Shown piece after piece: positions 18,687-26,652 of a stretch of 28,374 nucleotides of DNA. The stretch lies in IMG/VR virus record IMGVR_UViG_3300031251_000087, positions 1 through 28,374 of that record; one strand, 5' to 3'. Below the pieces are notes generated by a model that was given only the letters and a program-made list of their open reading frames with translations, made no database searches and was not told the DNA's origin. The stretch comes from a virus. The position numbers were made by a program, and so were the translations under genes. The first letter of the stretch is position 1, and each line of letters begins with the position of its first letter.

Positions 18687-19270
18687 TATAGGCTCCCAAG
18701 AGTTTTAGCCCATGCATCGGAAGAACCTGATACGCTATTATTCGTGTATGGGTTTTGTAGAGGATTGGAATATGCAGCGCCGATACCTTGATCATAAGAT
18801 TGGTCTTGCTGCTTTTTGTACTGGAACATGTTGTTTTGCAGGTTCGCGCCTTGTTGCTGGATTCCTATCTGATCGCTTTGGTTGTTCAATCCCTTTGCGC
18901 TATTGTTCAAAGTTGAGTACAAATCGGCAAGGTTAAAAAAGTTCTTATTATTTTGACCGGACTGATAATCTGAAATAGCAGCAAGCGCGTTACCTGAATT
19001 GCCATTACCATTAGCAGCTAGTTGACGGCGTACAGCATCTAAACCCATAGCGTTGCTGGATTGAAACAACGGATTACTTGCGACCGAGCTAGGATTAGAG
19101 ACTAAATCAGACAGCGCCTTACCGTATTGGCCTTGGTTAGCGGATTGATTGAACTGGCCTATGGATATAGCGTTGTTGTTATTGTCGAACGCTTGCGAAC
19201 CGTTTGTTGAGTAGCCATTCCATAAAGTTGAAATAGGGCTGTAATTTGTAGGTAATGCTGGATTTGCCAT
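18686..19270 (-). CDS. Presumed ejection-associated virion protein, N/Q-rich, 194 aa
   Basis: A 194-residue low-complexity protein dominated by N, Q, S and G (NNNNAISIGQFNQSANQGQY, AANGNGNSGN). It is the first of the three genes after the gp10-like gene, where P22 has the small ejection protein gp7. There is no sequence evidence for a specific role beyond position and composition. Confidence 0.55.
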   Translation of the reverse strand: MANPALPTNYSPISTLWNGYSTNGSQAFDNNNNAISIGQFNQSANQGQYGKALSDLVSNPSSVASNPLFQSSNAMGLDAVRRQLAANGNGNSGNALAAISDYQSGQNNKNFFNLADLYSTLNNSAKGLNNQSDQIGIQQQGANLQNNMFQYKKQQDQSYDQGIGAAYSNPLQNPYTNNSVSGSSDAWAKTLGSL

Positions 19271-19271
19271 G

Positions 19272-20600
19272 TTAGCTTCCTAATTCAATGAATTGCATTC
19301 TGCATCTGGTGTTGTCTACGTGGTGAAGCTCAAAAACCATCCTACGGGCTTTGCCTAATCTATTAAGTCGTGGCATCTTTGAGCTTAAGTCAAGACTGCG
19401 AGGATTGCTGAAAGTTTGGGAGTCATCAGAAGAATGCTTTTCCCATACCCGTGTCGGTATTTCGTCAGCAACTAACTTGACTGCTGGAAACAGTTTATTA
19501 TCCAGATTGTTGTTATCAATTCGCATGGTTCTAACCATCGAATCAATTGGGGTTCCAACACCGCCAGATACCAAGTCTTGAGTAACGCTTGGGGTTATTT
19601 CGTAAACCTTACCGTTGGACTCGTGCTGCAATAAATCCCTTTGGGCGGCGTATGTATAAGAAACAAAAGGCATGTATTGTTGAGTGTATGGCGTAGCAAT
19701 TAATGTGCCCGTAGCTGCCGCCGCAGATGTGTTGGTTATCTCGAAAGTAAACGAGCTTGTTCCTGTGACTGTAATTAAAGCAGATATGTTGTAATCGGTG
19801 GGCGTAGCACCTGAAATCTGCACCAGTGCGCTTGTAGCTAACCCATGAGGTGCAGTCGTAACCACGGTAACAAGGCCATTAGTTTGCGACATACTAGTAA
19901 TTGCGATAGTCGAACCTGCAAGAGAGAACGTCCAGCTATACCAGAGATTTGCGCCTACATCGTAGACAAGAGTTAGGTTGTCACTGATACAGTTCAGAAA
20001 GTAAAAGTGTGAACCGTTGATTCTGAACCCAAAGGCTAATACAGTAGTCAGTCCGAGAGTGTTAAGTATCCTATCTACCGAAGGGCTAGATACAAGTTCT
20101 GGCTGCAATCCGTTGAGTCGATAAATGCCCCGCCCCAGAGACTTATTCTTACCTATCCAGTAAACCGTTCCATCACAGTACCCTACCGAACCGCCAGCAG
20201 CACATCCAACCAGGGCGTTGTTCTGCGCCATCACTGATAATGGAGAACCGACTGGGTTGCCAGCATCATAGAAGAACTGCGTTGATCTATCGCATAACGC
20301 GACTATGTAATTATGGTATTTGGCTATTGCTACGCCAGGACTAGGTTCTGCTTGTGCGCTTATGAACCCAAGCGCCGACCAGCTTGCAGGATTGGATAAA
20401 TCTGAGTTCCAGATAAGCCCGGCTGCATCCATGACGAATATATACCCGTCAAGATATACAACTCCATTTACAGTAGTTGCTGGATAATCAACGTCAGTTA
20501 TTTGTTGGAAAGTTGTACCATTGAAGTAATACGCAGACGTGAGGTTTTTATATACGAAGCCGCTAGAAGCTCCATATTCCATAAAGTCCCAAACGGCCAT
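19272..20600 (-). CDS. gp10-like tail hub / DNA-stabilisation propeller, lacking N-terminal module
   Basis: A 442-residue beta-propeller-type protein of the P22 gp10 group (packaged-DNA stabilisation, tail hub). Recognisable segments are AYYFNGTTFQQITDVDYP (23-40), VNGVVYLDGYIFVMD, AIAKYHNYIVALCDRSTQFF and YDAGNPVGSPLS (111-122). Relatives have about 100 more N-terminal residues starting with an RDGT...KRPG module, which is absent here but present in the separate genes at 21995-22396 and 22393-22641. An extra beta domain (about residues 231-305, TTAPHGLATSALVQISG, TFEITNTSAAAATGTL) is inserted within the propeller. One base separates it from the preceding stop. Confidence 0.7.
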   Translation of the reverse strand: MAVWDFMEYGASSGFVYKNLTSAYYFNGTTFQQITDVDYPATTVNGVVYLDGYIFVMDAAGLIWNSDLSNPASWSALGFISAQAEPSPGVAIAKYHNYIVALCDRSTQFFYDAGNPVGSPLSVMAQNNALVGCAAGGSVGYCDGTVYWIGKNKSLGRGIYRLNGLQPELVSSPSVDRILNTLGLTTVLAFGFRINGSHFYFLNCISDNLTLVYDVGANLWYSWTFSLAGSTIAITSMSQTNGLVTVVTTAPHGLATSALVQISGATPTDYNISALITVTGTSSFTFEITNTSAAAATGTLIATPYTQQYMPFVSYTYAAQRDLLQHESNGKVYEITPSVTQDLVSGGVGTPIDSMVRTMRIDNNNLDNKLFPAVKLVADEIPTRVWEKHSSDDSQTFSNPRSLDLSSKMPRLNRLGKARRMVFELHHVDNTRCRMQFIELGS

Positions 20601-20601
20601 T

Positions 20602-20994
20602 TTATATCCCTGTTAAAGTCATTGAACCAGCAAGTATTTTCGGAGTAACACCGGGCGCTACGACTCCGTTCGATAAAGCGCCATAGTGGTAAATCTGCGT
20701 ACCGTTACCGAAAGAGACAAAGGTAATCGTCTGACTAGTTCCGGTATTCTGCGGGAAGGCTATATCTACCAAACTTTGTACGCCACCGGACAATACAGAA
20801 AAGTTTGATGATGAAGGCGCTAGTGTTGCTTGTGCGTATCCAGTGTAAGTTGCTGGACTTGTTGTTTGTGTTCCCAATATTCCGGGGTCAGCAACATGTA
20901 AAGCTACATGAATCGTGTTGCCTGCCCAACTTGGTGCTGTGTTGTTGTAAACGTAGGTTAATAAGTCTGTCTGCGTTTGGGTTGATGTTGTCAT
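20602..20994 (-). CDS. Tail-fibre-type phage protein, 130 aa
   Basis: A 130-residue protein with the pattern of a common small tail-fibre-region family: an N-terminal LLTYVYNNTA, then NTIHVALHVADPG (26-38), a YAQATLA strand, FPQNTGTSQTITFVSFGNG and a closing GALSNGVVAPGVTPKILAGS. Members are usually listed as tail fibre or minor tail proteins without a proven role. It is coupled by 1-nt overlap to the HAF gene and sits between two parts of the gp10-like module. Confidence 0.65.
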   Translation of the reverse strand: MTTSTQTQTDLLTYVYNNTAPSWAGNTIHVALHVADPGILGTQTTSPATYTGYAQATLAPSSSNFSVLSGGVQSLVDIAFPQNTGTSQTITFVSFGNGTQIYHYGALSNGVVAPGVTPKILAGSMTLTGI

Positions 20995-21995
20995 TATCTG
21001 GCACCGTTTGCGGTTGAATTATTACCACCAGCTAGAACGCCTAAATCATTTATCACAAATGAAGAATCCCAATATACTGCGTGCGTATGACCACTAATAA
21101 ATGCGCTACCCACTATTAATCCGTTTGCTATTTTATTAGCGGTTGATGCACCTGATCCCCCCGGCAATGTTCCTAAGTCGTGAACAGCCCCTAGAGCATC
21201 CCAATAAACAGCCCTTGTTCCTGTTGCCAATCTTGAGAACCCTATAATTATTGACCCATCAGTTCCAGTAGCTTGTGAGCCTGAAACTGTACCCGCTAAG
21301 TCAGGAAGTATGCTCACTGCAAAACTATTTGATATATCCCACCATACAGCAACCCCGTTAGGTAATGATGCAGATGTCGCACGCCCTACAATTTTATTCC
21401 CTCGTATTCCAGTGGCAAAACCAGTTACACTTGTCCCGGATATATTTGGTAATTGAGTTGCGGTAAAAGAACTGTCCCAATACCATGCAAATAGAGAACC
21501 TCCACCTACTATCTGGTTAGAATAAGTGGCAAATGCCTGTACGCTACTATCAGACCCTACACCAGTTAATGTATGTACTGAAAAAGAATTGTCCCAATAA
21601 ACCGGAAGTCCATTATTCTGTCCTACTATTATTGTCCCATCAGTATCATGCGCGGTTCCAATAAATGCAGACAAGCTATGTAAGTTAAAGGATGAATCCC
21701 AATAACATGCATGTAGAACATCCCTGCCAACAATAAGATTGCCAGCGGTTGCATTAGCAGTGGCATTTTGCCCGGACGTTCCGCCTATTCCATGAATAGT
21801 AAATCCACCATCCCAATATACTCCTTGAGTGGTAATTGATCCTGTGTAATCAGAAGCTCCAACAATAATATGCGGTGAGTAAAAAGAAGCTGCTAATACA
21901 CTATTGGCCTGCAAAGCAGCAATCATAAAGAAGTTAAATACTCTGACCCTGATTTGAGTGGTATTCAATCTTTGGTCTACCGTGAAAGTTGTCAT
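20994..21995 (-). CDS. HAF-repeat beta-propeller protein, 333 aa
   Basis: A 333-residue protein built of seven repeats, each with an IVG strand, a [YW]WD motif (WD at residues 61, 99, 134, 173, 219, 265, 309) and an L-G-x-L-x-GG-type turn; the last two are classic HAF repeats (VHDLGTLPGGSGASTANKIA). The N-terminus supplies HIIVGASDYTG...VYWD and the C-terminus stops after LGVLAGGNNSTANGAR, so the ends complement each other, consistent with closure of a seven-bladed propeller. A hydrophobic stretch at 20-37 might be a signal but could also be a strand. A structural or receptor-binding role is suggested by its place inside the tail gene cluster. Confidence 0.7.
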   Translation of the reverse strand: MTTFTVDQRLNTTQIRVRVFNFFMIAALQANSVLAASFYSPHIIVGASDYTGSITTQGVYWDGGFTIHGIGGTSGQNATANATAGNLIVGRDVLHACYWDSSFNLHSLSAFIGTAHDTDGTIIVGQNNGLPVYWDNSFSVHTLTGVGSDSSVQAFATYSNQIVGGGSLFAWYWDSSFTATQLPNISGTSVTGFATGIRGNKIVGRATSASLPNGVAVWWDISNSFAVSILPDLAGTVSGSQATGTDGSIIIGFSRLATGTRAVYWDALGAVHDLGTLPGGSGASTANKIANGLIVGSAFISGHTHAVYWDSSFVINDLGVLAGGNNSTANGAR

Positions 21996-22396
21996 TAATA
22001 AGTAATCAGGTAATTCTTCACCAAAGGGAAACCGCTAGCTGATAAATAAGTAGCGCCTGTAGCAAATGGATTCTTCGGGGATAGAGTAACTACGCTATAT
22101 TGTGCGTCAGTCAAGTCGGTTTGCACATTGGCAACAATCAACACATGATCGAAATTAGTCGTTGGTACTATGTTCGGGGTTGTAGCGCTGTTGTTGAACA
22201 TGTAAACATTGTTGCCAAATCCGAATATCCCATTACCGTTACCAGTAGCTGAAAATGCGCCATCATCCCAAGTTCCCGGACGCTTATCAGCTTGCGGTCC
22301 AGTTTTATCAGGAACAACCGAGAAATTCTGCATTACAGAATCACGAGCCAATGTCCCGTCACGGGTAGAAATGTCGTAATTAACAGGTAATCTCAT
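21995..22396 (-). CDS. gp10-like N-terminal module, second copy, 133 aa
   Basis: A 133-residue protein whose start (MRLPVNYDISTRDGTLARDS, then QNFSVVPDKTGPQADKRPGT) matches the N-terminal domain of gp10-like tail hubs, where an RDGT...KRPG segment leads into the first propeller blade (GIFGFGNNVYMFNN). It ends with SASGFPLVKNYLITY, which resembles the region where the main gp10-like gene at 19272-20600 begins (SSGFVYKNLTSAYY). It is a close relative of the protein at 22393-22641 and may supply the missing N-terminus of the hub in trans. Confidence 0.6.
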   Translation of the reverse strand: MRLPVNYDISTRDGTLARDSVMQNFSVVPDKTGPQADKRPGTWDDGAFSATGNGNGIFGFGNNVYMFNNSATTPNIVPTTNFDHVLIVANVQTDLTDAQYSVVTLSPKNPFATGATYLSASGFPLVKNYLITY

Positions 22397-22641
22397 ATTA
22401 ACGTGTTCGGAGTCGTGCTTGTAGTACCGCTAGACCATGCGTAAAGGTGCCCATTGAAGGCGAATATGCCAAAGCCTGTACCTGTAGTACCCGTATAACG
22501 ACTAATAGTGCCGGGGCGCTTATAAATGCCATCAGGTTCATCGGAATAGTTCTGTAGCATGTCGTCACGGGTCAATGTACCATCACGCGAATCAAGCGAC
22601 ATTGCCAGATTGATGCGTTGGGGTGTTATTTCTCCGGTCAT
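22393..22641 (-). CDS. gp10-like N-terminal module, first copy, 82 aa
   Basis: An 82-residue protein with INLAMSLDSRDGTLTRDDML, QNYSDEPDGIYKRPGT and FGIFAFNGHLYAWSSG. It parallels the 21995-22396 protein: R-DGTL-x-RD, QN-[YF]-S-x-x-PD, KRPGT, G-[IF]-F-x-F, [LV]-Y. It stops right after the first blade-like strand. ATGA overlaps couple it to both neighbours. Being so short, it is either a stand-alone adaptor or a duplicated fragment of the hub gene. Confidence 0.6.
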   Translation of the reverse strand: MTGEITPQRINLAMSLDSRDGTLTRDDMLQNYSDEPDGIYKRPGTISRYTGTTGTGFGIFAFNGHLYAWSSGTTSTTPNTLI

Positions 22642-23336
22642 ATACCATTAATCCAGTTGTAATAACCTGCTGTCTGACCATGTATCAGTCCGATTTCAGT
22701 TTTCATTACTGGAAGCACGATATTGTTTTTCTGGATGAGCTTTTTAGACTCGGTATAGCTTTTTAGTTGAGTTGGCGTCATTTCCTGCTCAAACTCAGGC
22801 ATCCAGTCTTGCATTAGCGCATAAGAAAGAAAACGTTTGTAGCCCCTGCCTAACGTGTAATCTGTATCCAAGTCTGCAAAAGAGGTCAACAGTTGTGGCG
22901 TTTGCAGGAAAACCGTGTAATTCTGGTCAGGCGTTCCCCAAAAGTACAAAGTTCCTAGTGGGTAAGCGGCGTTGTAAGCAAAGAATTGAGGAATCCCCAC
23001 TACAAAAGTCTTATTCATGATGTTGCCGTAATCCATCATGTTGATTTTCTTCATCGGAAAATCAATGTTGTTATATCTGACATATGCATTCGTAATATCG
23101 GTCGGCATCGTCACATTAAAGTTACCGCCTGTACCTATTGTGTACGAAGTCTGAGAACCTGTCATTGTGTAACTGGCTACAGTCGTAGCGTAAATGTACA
23201 TCTTTTCAATCTGCATTGATTCTATTACGTCATTCAATACACTTAAACCGTCTGTATATTCCTGATTAGTCGGTAACTGTTCGCTGGCGATCATCATACG
23301 ATAGGTGCGATTTATGATTGAACGGGCAGTTGTCAT
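22638..23336 (-). CDS. gp4-like head-tail adaptor
   Basis: A 232-residue protein of the P22 gp4 (tail accessory factor) type, which binds below the portal and closes the DNA channel. The helical N-terminus (INRTYRMMIASEQLPTNQEY followed by GLSVLNDVIESMQIEKMYIY) has the usual 'ARSIINRA-x-R-x-I ... L-x-x-LN-x-x-x-x-SM' pattern. A beta region follows (YTIGTGGNFNVTMPTDITNA, PLGTLYFWGTPD). P22 gp4 is 166 residues, so this is longer, as in many relatives. It precedes the gp10-like genes, matching P22 gene order. Confidence 0.75.
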   Translation of the reverse strand: MTTARSIINRTYRMMIASEQLPTNQEYTDGLSVLNDVIESMQIEKMYIYATTVASYTMTGSQTSYTIGTGGNFNVTMPTDITNAYVRYNNIDFPMKKINMMDYGNIMNKTFVVGIPQFFAYNAAYPLGTLYFWGTPDQNYTVFLQTPQLLTSFADLDTDYTLGRGYKRFLSYALMQDWMPEFEQEMTPTQLKSYTESKKLIQKNNIVLPVMKTEIGLIHGQTAGYYNWINGI

Positions 23337-23366
23337 GATTATCCTTGGTTAGCAATACAGTTTAAT

Positions 23367-23390
23367 CTGGCCTCTCGTGAGAAAGGCCAG
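23367..23390. promoter_or_regulatory. Hairpin in the gap after the coat-proximal gene
   Basis: CTGGCCT ... AGGCCAG gives a perfect 7-bp stem, with a nested CTC-GT-GAG. In the leftward transcript it lies between the 234-aa protein gene and the gp4-like gene. There is no run of U after it, so it is not a typical intrinsic terminator; it could lower read-through or act as an RNA processing or stability element. Confidence 0.5.
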
Positions 23391-23401
23391 TAAAACTATA
23401 C

Positions 23402-24106
23402 TTATGTATACAACTGAAAAACTGGGCCAACCGCAGTAGTAAACGTGGTTGGAACAGTAATGGTGGTGGGCAGAGTGCCGAATACACCAGTAGTTGAACC
23501 TGTCATCTTGTCATTGGAGTTAGCAGTAACAAACTTCATTGTGGTAGCAGTAGTACCGTTGCATTGAACAGCGCCGAAGTAACGACCTGGAGCAAGCAGA
23601 ACGGAAGTTACAAAGGCAAGTTGCTCAAAAGTAGAAGCATTGGCAGACAAAGTACCAGCCAAAGCACTGTTAGCAACCAATTGTCCGTTGGTGTTATACA
23701 GCGCACCAATCAGGTTATCGGTTGAGGCAGTAGTACCGTTCAGAACTGCGATACCTTTCCACACATTCCAGTGAGGAATGTAAATTTCGGAAAAGTACAC
23801 AGAGCCAGCGGTATGCGCAGACGAAGTACCTTGAGCAGTCAAAGCCGTATTACCCAGACTGGTATTGGTCAGGATAGAAGGGCCTTGCACAGCCACAGGG
23901 GTTGATTGCCCAGAAATATCAGCTATAGCGATATTGCCGCCAGAGTTGACAAACTGAGTACCAGACTGAATGAATTTCTCAGTATTGGTATTGGTGGCAA
24001 CAGCAGTAGCTAGACCTTGAGTAATCAAGGCGGCTTCCGTGTTGTCTGGCAACATAACGATTGAGCCAGAGGCGAAACCACCATAAGCACGTAGTAATGT
24101 AATCAT
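23402..24106 (-). CDS. Virion-type protein following the coat gene, 234 aa
   Basis: A 234-residue protein rich in T, A, S, G and N, mostly beta by appearance. It opens MITLLRAYGGFASGSIVMLP and has a central SVYFSEIYIPHWNVWKGIAV segment. It follows the coat gene by 9 nt with AAGGAG before the ATG. Proteins in this place are often head decoration or minor capsid proteins, but there is no family evidence. Confidence 0.55.
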   Translation of the reverse strand: MITLLRAYGGFASGSIVMLPDNTEAALITQGLATAVATNTNTEKFIQSGTQFVNSGGNIAIADISGQSTPVAVQGPSILTNTSLGNTALTAQGTSSAHTAGSVYFSEIYIPHWNVWKGIAVLNGTTASTDNLIGALYNTNGQLVANSALAGTLSANASTFEQLAFVTSVLLAPGRYFGAVQCNGTTATTMKFVTANSNDKMTGSTTGVFGTLPTTITVPTTFTTAVGPVFQLYT

Positions 24107-24115
24107 GATTTCTCC

Positions 24116-25330
24116 TTAGACTGAGTAGTATTTGGTTGCAAGTTCTGGATAGGTCGCAGCCCATCCATACAAGACGTCCAAACGGGTTATGAAGTTGTCG
24201 TACATGCCATCGTAGAACGTAGTAGCCTTGACGGTGTAACCGTTATGGCTCATCTGTGCTACATCAACAACGCCCTTTCCACCAGGAGGTGCGTACATCG
24301 GAACTACTGCCAATGTAAATGCATCCCGGTGATAAGCAACGTTGCAGTTGTATGCAGTCGAGGCAGCACCCAGAATCACGAACGGGGTCGTATTCGTTGG
24401 CGAAGCAGTTACGTTTTGGAAAGCACCAGAAGTCACCAAAGCTGGTGAGATAGGCAATGAAGTAGCGCCCGAGGCCACGTCAGCAGTGATGACAAAGTTC
24501 ATCAACACGCCAGTTGAGCTACGATTCTGTGGGTTAACAGCAAACACACCAGGAAGCGTGATTGTGGTTCCCTTGGTAATCGTACCGCCGCCAGTAGCTG
24601 CTACCGTAATGGTAGAACCAGTCTGGTTTGCACCAGAGATATTGGAAGCAGTACCAGCACCTAGCGTCTGAACAGAGACGTTCTGATCTAGAGCGATATT
24701 TGCAAAACCGATTGCGTTCTGCATAATACCTTTTTGATACTGAGTACCTATAGTAGCTTGGTTATTAAACAAACCGCTTAAACCGTACACAGAAGCACCA
24801 TTCAAGCCGGGAGACAGAATGAAAGCACGTTGGTTGTCACGGGGAGCGCCCATTTCATCCAAACGGCGATTTGCATCTGTGTAGACTTGTACAGCACCTT
24901 GGGTAGTAGTAGGCAATGCACCAGTTGAGTTCAAAGTGTTGAACACGGCAGTACGTGCCAAGTCCAAACCTTGACGGTCAATTTCGTTGGCGATTGCAGC
25001 AACACCCGCGGTCAGCTTTTGTTCGAATTGCTGAACACTCAAGGTCTTTTGAAAGCCCGTGAAGTTCAGATCAACACCGCCTTGACTCAAGGTCAAAGGG
25101 ATTGTGGTTTCGACAGTTGATTGTGGTACAGCTACGTTACCAGCACGATAGGTATAACGTGGTGGTTTCTTGATGTTGATGGTCTGACCGGGAGAATATC
25201 CGCGAGCTTGATTGCCTGCGAATTCATCCTGAAAGTCAGTGTTAACGTTCTTGGAGAATCCAAGCATGTTTTCCAATATCGCCAGTGATTCTTTAGCGAT
25301 AAGGTTACATGTTACTAATGTATTTGACAT
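24116..25330 (-). CDS. Major capsid protein, P22 coat-like
   Basis: A 404-residue coat protein of the P22 gp5 type (HK97 fold with an inserted domain); P22's has 430. Supporting segments are the N-terminal SLAILENMLGFSKNVNTDFQ-like stretch, the GYSPGQTINIKKPPRYTYR strand (residues 44-62), DLNFTGFQKTLSVQQFE, IANEIDRQGLDLAR, and the end YDGMYDNFITRLDVLYGWAA. It will form the procapsid with the scaffold encoded just upstream. A nested inverted repeat surrounds its ribosome site. Confidence 0.9.
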   Translation of the reverse strand: MSNTLVTCNLIAKESLAILENMLGFSKNVNTDFQDEFAGNQARGYSPGQTINIKKPPRYTYRAGNVAVPQSTVETTIPLTLSQGGVDLNFTGFQKTLSVQQFEQKLTAGVAAIANEIDRQGLDLARTAVFNTLNSTGALPTTTQGAVQVYTDANRRLDEMGAPRDNQRAFILSPGLNGASVYGLSGLFNNQATIGTQYQKGIMQNAIGFANIALDQNVSVQTLGAGTASNISGANQTGSTITVAATGGGTITKGTTITLPGVFAVNPQNRSSTGVLMNFVITADVASGATSLPISPALVTSGAFQNVTASPTNTTPFVILGAASTAYNCNVAYHRDAFTLAVVPMYAPPGGKGVVDVAQMSHNGYTVKATTFYDGMYDNFITRLDVLYGWAATYPELATKYYSV

Positions 25331-25375
25331 GGTGTTTATTCCTTGTTTATTGAGGAAGATTCCTCGTTAAACACC
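25331..25375. promoter_or_regulatory. Nested inverted repeat around the coat gene's translation start
   Basis: Outer arms GGTGTTTA (25331-25338) and TAAACACC (25368-25375) are perfect; an inner hairpin GAGGA ... TCCTC lies at 25352-25365. In the leftward transcript the structure begins at the scaffold stop codon and ends directly before the coat ATG, enclosing AAGGAA. It could control coat translation or protect the coat message. Confidence 0.6.
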
Positions 25376-26166
25376 TATGCCCATCTTGCTCCCTGCTTCT
25401 TGCGCATTTCAATATATTCATCCATGCCAGCTTCTTCAAGCGACTTGGTTTGTGATTTGCCACCAGATAGCGGGGAAATGGGTTTAGGTGCGTCTGGTTT
25501 TTTAATGGGCGTTGAGACTTTTGCTTCAAGTTCCCAGATTGCCCTAGCAGCAGGAATAGGGTCTAAGTTGGCAATGCGCTCCAGTTCTTTGGGATTAGCG
25601 CCAAGGTGCATCAAGATTTCAGGGGCATGTTTCGAGTCTTGCAGTGCTTCGCCAACTCCAGGTTTAGTCATGAACTTTTGGTTCTCATAAACTGGCTCGA
25701 CAAGTTCATCGTATTGCGGGAACTTATCACGGGCGTTACTCTCGACTTCTGACCACTTCTCTTGCGCTTGCTTGGTTGTCAATTCAGTCTGTTTGACTTC
25801 CTGACGTTCATCAAGAACGTTCATTTTTTCATTCAGTTTCTGCTCGACTCGATAATCCAGAATGGCGTTGAAGTAATCTTCGTCATTCTTGAATTGATTG
25901 CGTTGCGGTTCTTTCTCTACTTCTGCGGTTGGCTTGAGTTGATCGCGCAGCATCTGGTTTTCGACTTCCAAACGCACGTTCTTCTCTATACGCCGTTGTT
26001 CTTTGGCTACTCGCCGTCTTACTATGTCGTCCACATCTTTCTGTGAAAACGATTTTTCAGACTCCGGCTCTTGAGCTTCTGGCTCTGCTTCAGGTTCGGT
26101 TGTCGCCGTGACTTCCTCTTCCGGCGCGGAAACTTCTTCGTCCGCTACGATGTTTTCTTCACTCAT
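25375..26166 (-). CDS. Scaffolding protein
   Basis: A 263-residue, highly charged protein placed directly before the coat gene. Residues 1-40 are a glutamate-rich tail (PEEEVTATTEPEAEPEAQEP), 41-150 a long coiled-coil-like helix region (VRRRVAKEQRRIEKNVRLEV), and the C-terminus is basic (MRKKQGARWA), as in P22 scaffold where the basic end binds coat. P22's scaffold has 303 residues. The function is inferred from charge pattern, helices and gene order. The start follows GGAG with 6 nt spacing. Confidence 0.75.
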   Translation of the reverse strand: MSEENIVADEEVSAPEEEVTATTEPEAEPEAQEPESEKSFSQKDVDDIVRRRVAKEQRRIEKNVRLEVENQMLRDQLKPTAEVEKEPQRNQFKNDEDYFNAILDYRVEQKLNEKMNVLDERQEVKQTELTTKQAQEKWSEVESNARDKFPQYDELVEPVYENQKFMTKPGVGEALQDSKHAPEILMHLGANPKELERIANLDPIPAARAIWELEAKVSTPIKKPDAPKPISPLSGGKSQTKSLEEAGMDEYIEMRKKQGARWA

Positions 26167-26184
26167 TTAATACTCCATATAGGC

Positions 26185-26201
26185 CTGATGAAACGCATCA
26201 G
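26185..26201. promoter_or_regulatory. Hairpin between virion gene and scaffold gene
   Basis: CTGATG ... CATCAG, a perfect 6-bp stem with a 5-nt loop, 18 nt upstream of the scaffold start in the leftward transcript. The T-run beside it (GTTTTT) lies on the rightward strand, so it would terminate only rightward transcription; leftward it may affect scaffold translation or message stability. Confidence 0.4.
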
Positions 26202-26208
26202 TACGTTT

Positions 26209-26652
26209 TTAAGCAGATTGTCTTGCTCGCAATGTTCCGTAAACAGAAACAGCACCCGCAGAGAAACTAGCCTGTGCGGTCAGGAAAACAGTAGTCGTTT
26301 GGGTAATTACAAGTTGTATCTCGATACACCCATTCGAATTGGTAAATGATCCAAGCGTTGCAGCCAATGGGATTGTGACTAGAGCATCTGTCCCCAATCC
26401 CGAACCGCCTGCCTGTGTCGGTAGTGTTGCGGTAGTAAGCGAAGGCCCGGATTGCAATAACGTGGTGGTAGCAGCAGCAAGCACGAATTCAACTTGTGCA
26501 GATATGTCATAGGTTCCAGCAGGAAGAGAGATAGATGTGACATTTGCAGTCGTGTTATTGGTCAATGCTACTGCTGAACCTGCTGGAATCGTTGAACTCG
26601 TAAATGGTTGTTGATAAATACCATTTCTTACCAAGTCTGTTGAGGCTGTCAT
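26209..26652 (-). CDS. Virion-type hypothetical protein, 147 aa
   Basis: A 147-residue, beta-rich protein (ALTNNTTANVTSISLPAGTY, then DISAQVEFVLAAATTTLLQS), with the 'L-PAGTYDISA-x-V' pattern of jelly-roll-like domains found in head fibres and decoration proteins. It lies between portal and scaffold and overlaps its upstream neighbour by 4 nt. The structural role is inferred. Confidence 0.55.
   Translation of the reverse strand: MTASTDLVRNGIYQQPFTSSTIPAGSAVALTNNTTANVTSISLPAGTYDISAQVEFVLAAATTTLLQSGPSLTTATLPTQAGGSGLGTDALVTIPLAATLGSFTNSNGCIEIQLVITQTTTVFLTAQASFSAGAVSVYGTLRARQSA

Noticed and set aside
26185-26212. Intrinsic terminator for the late operon
   Set aside because: The T-run follows the hairpin only on the rightward strand; leftward, the direction of transcription, there is none.
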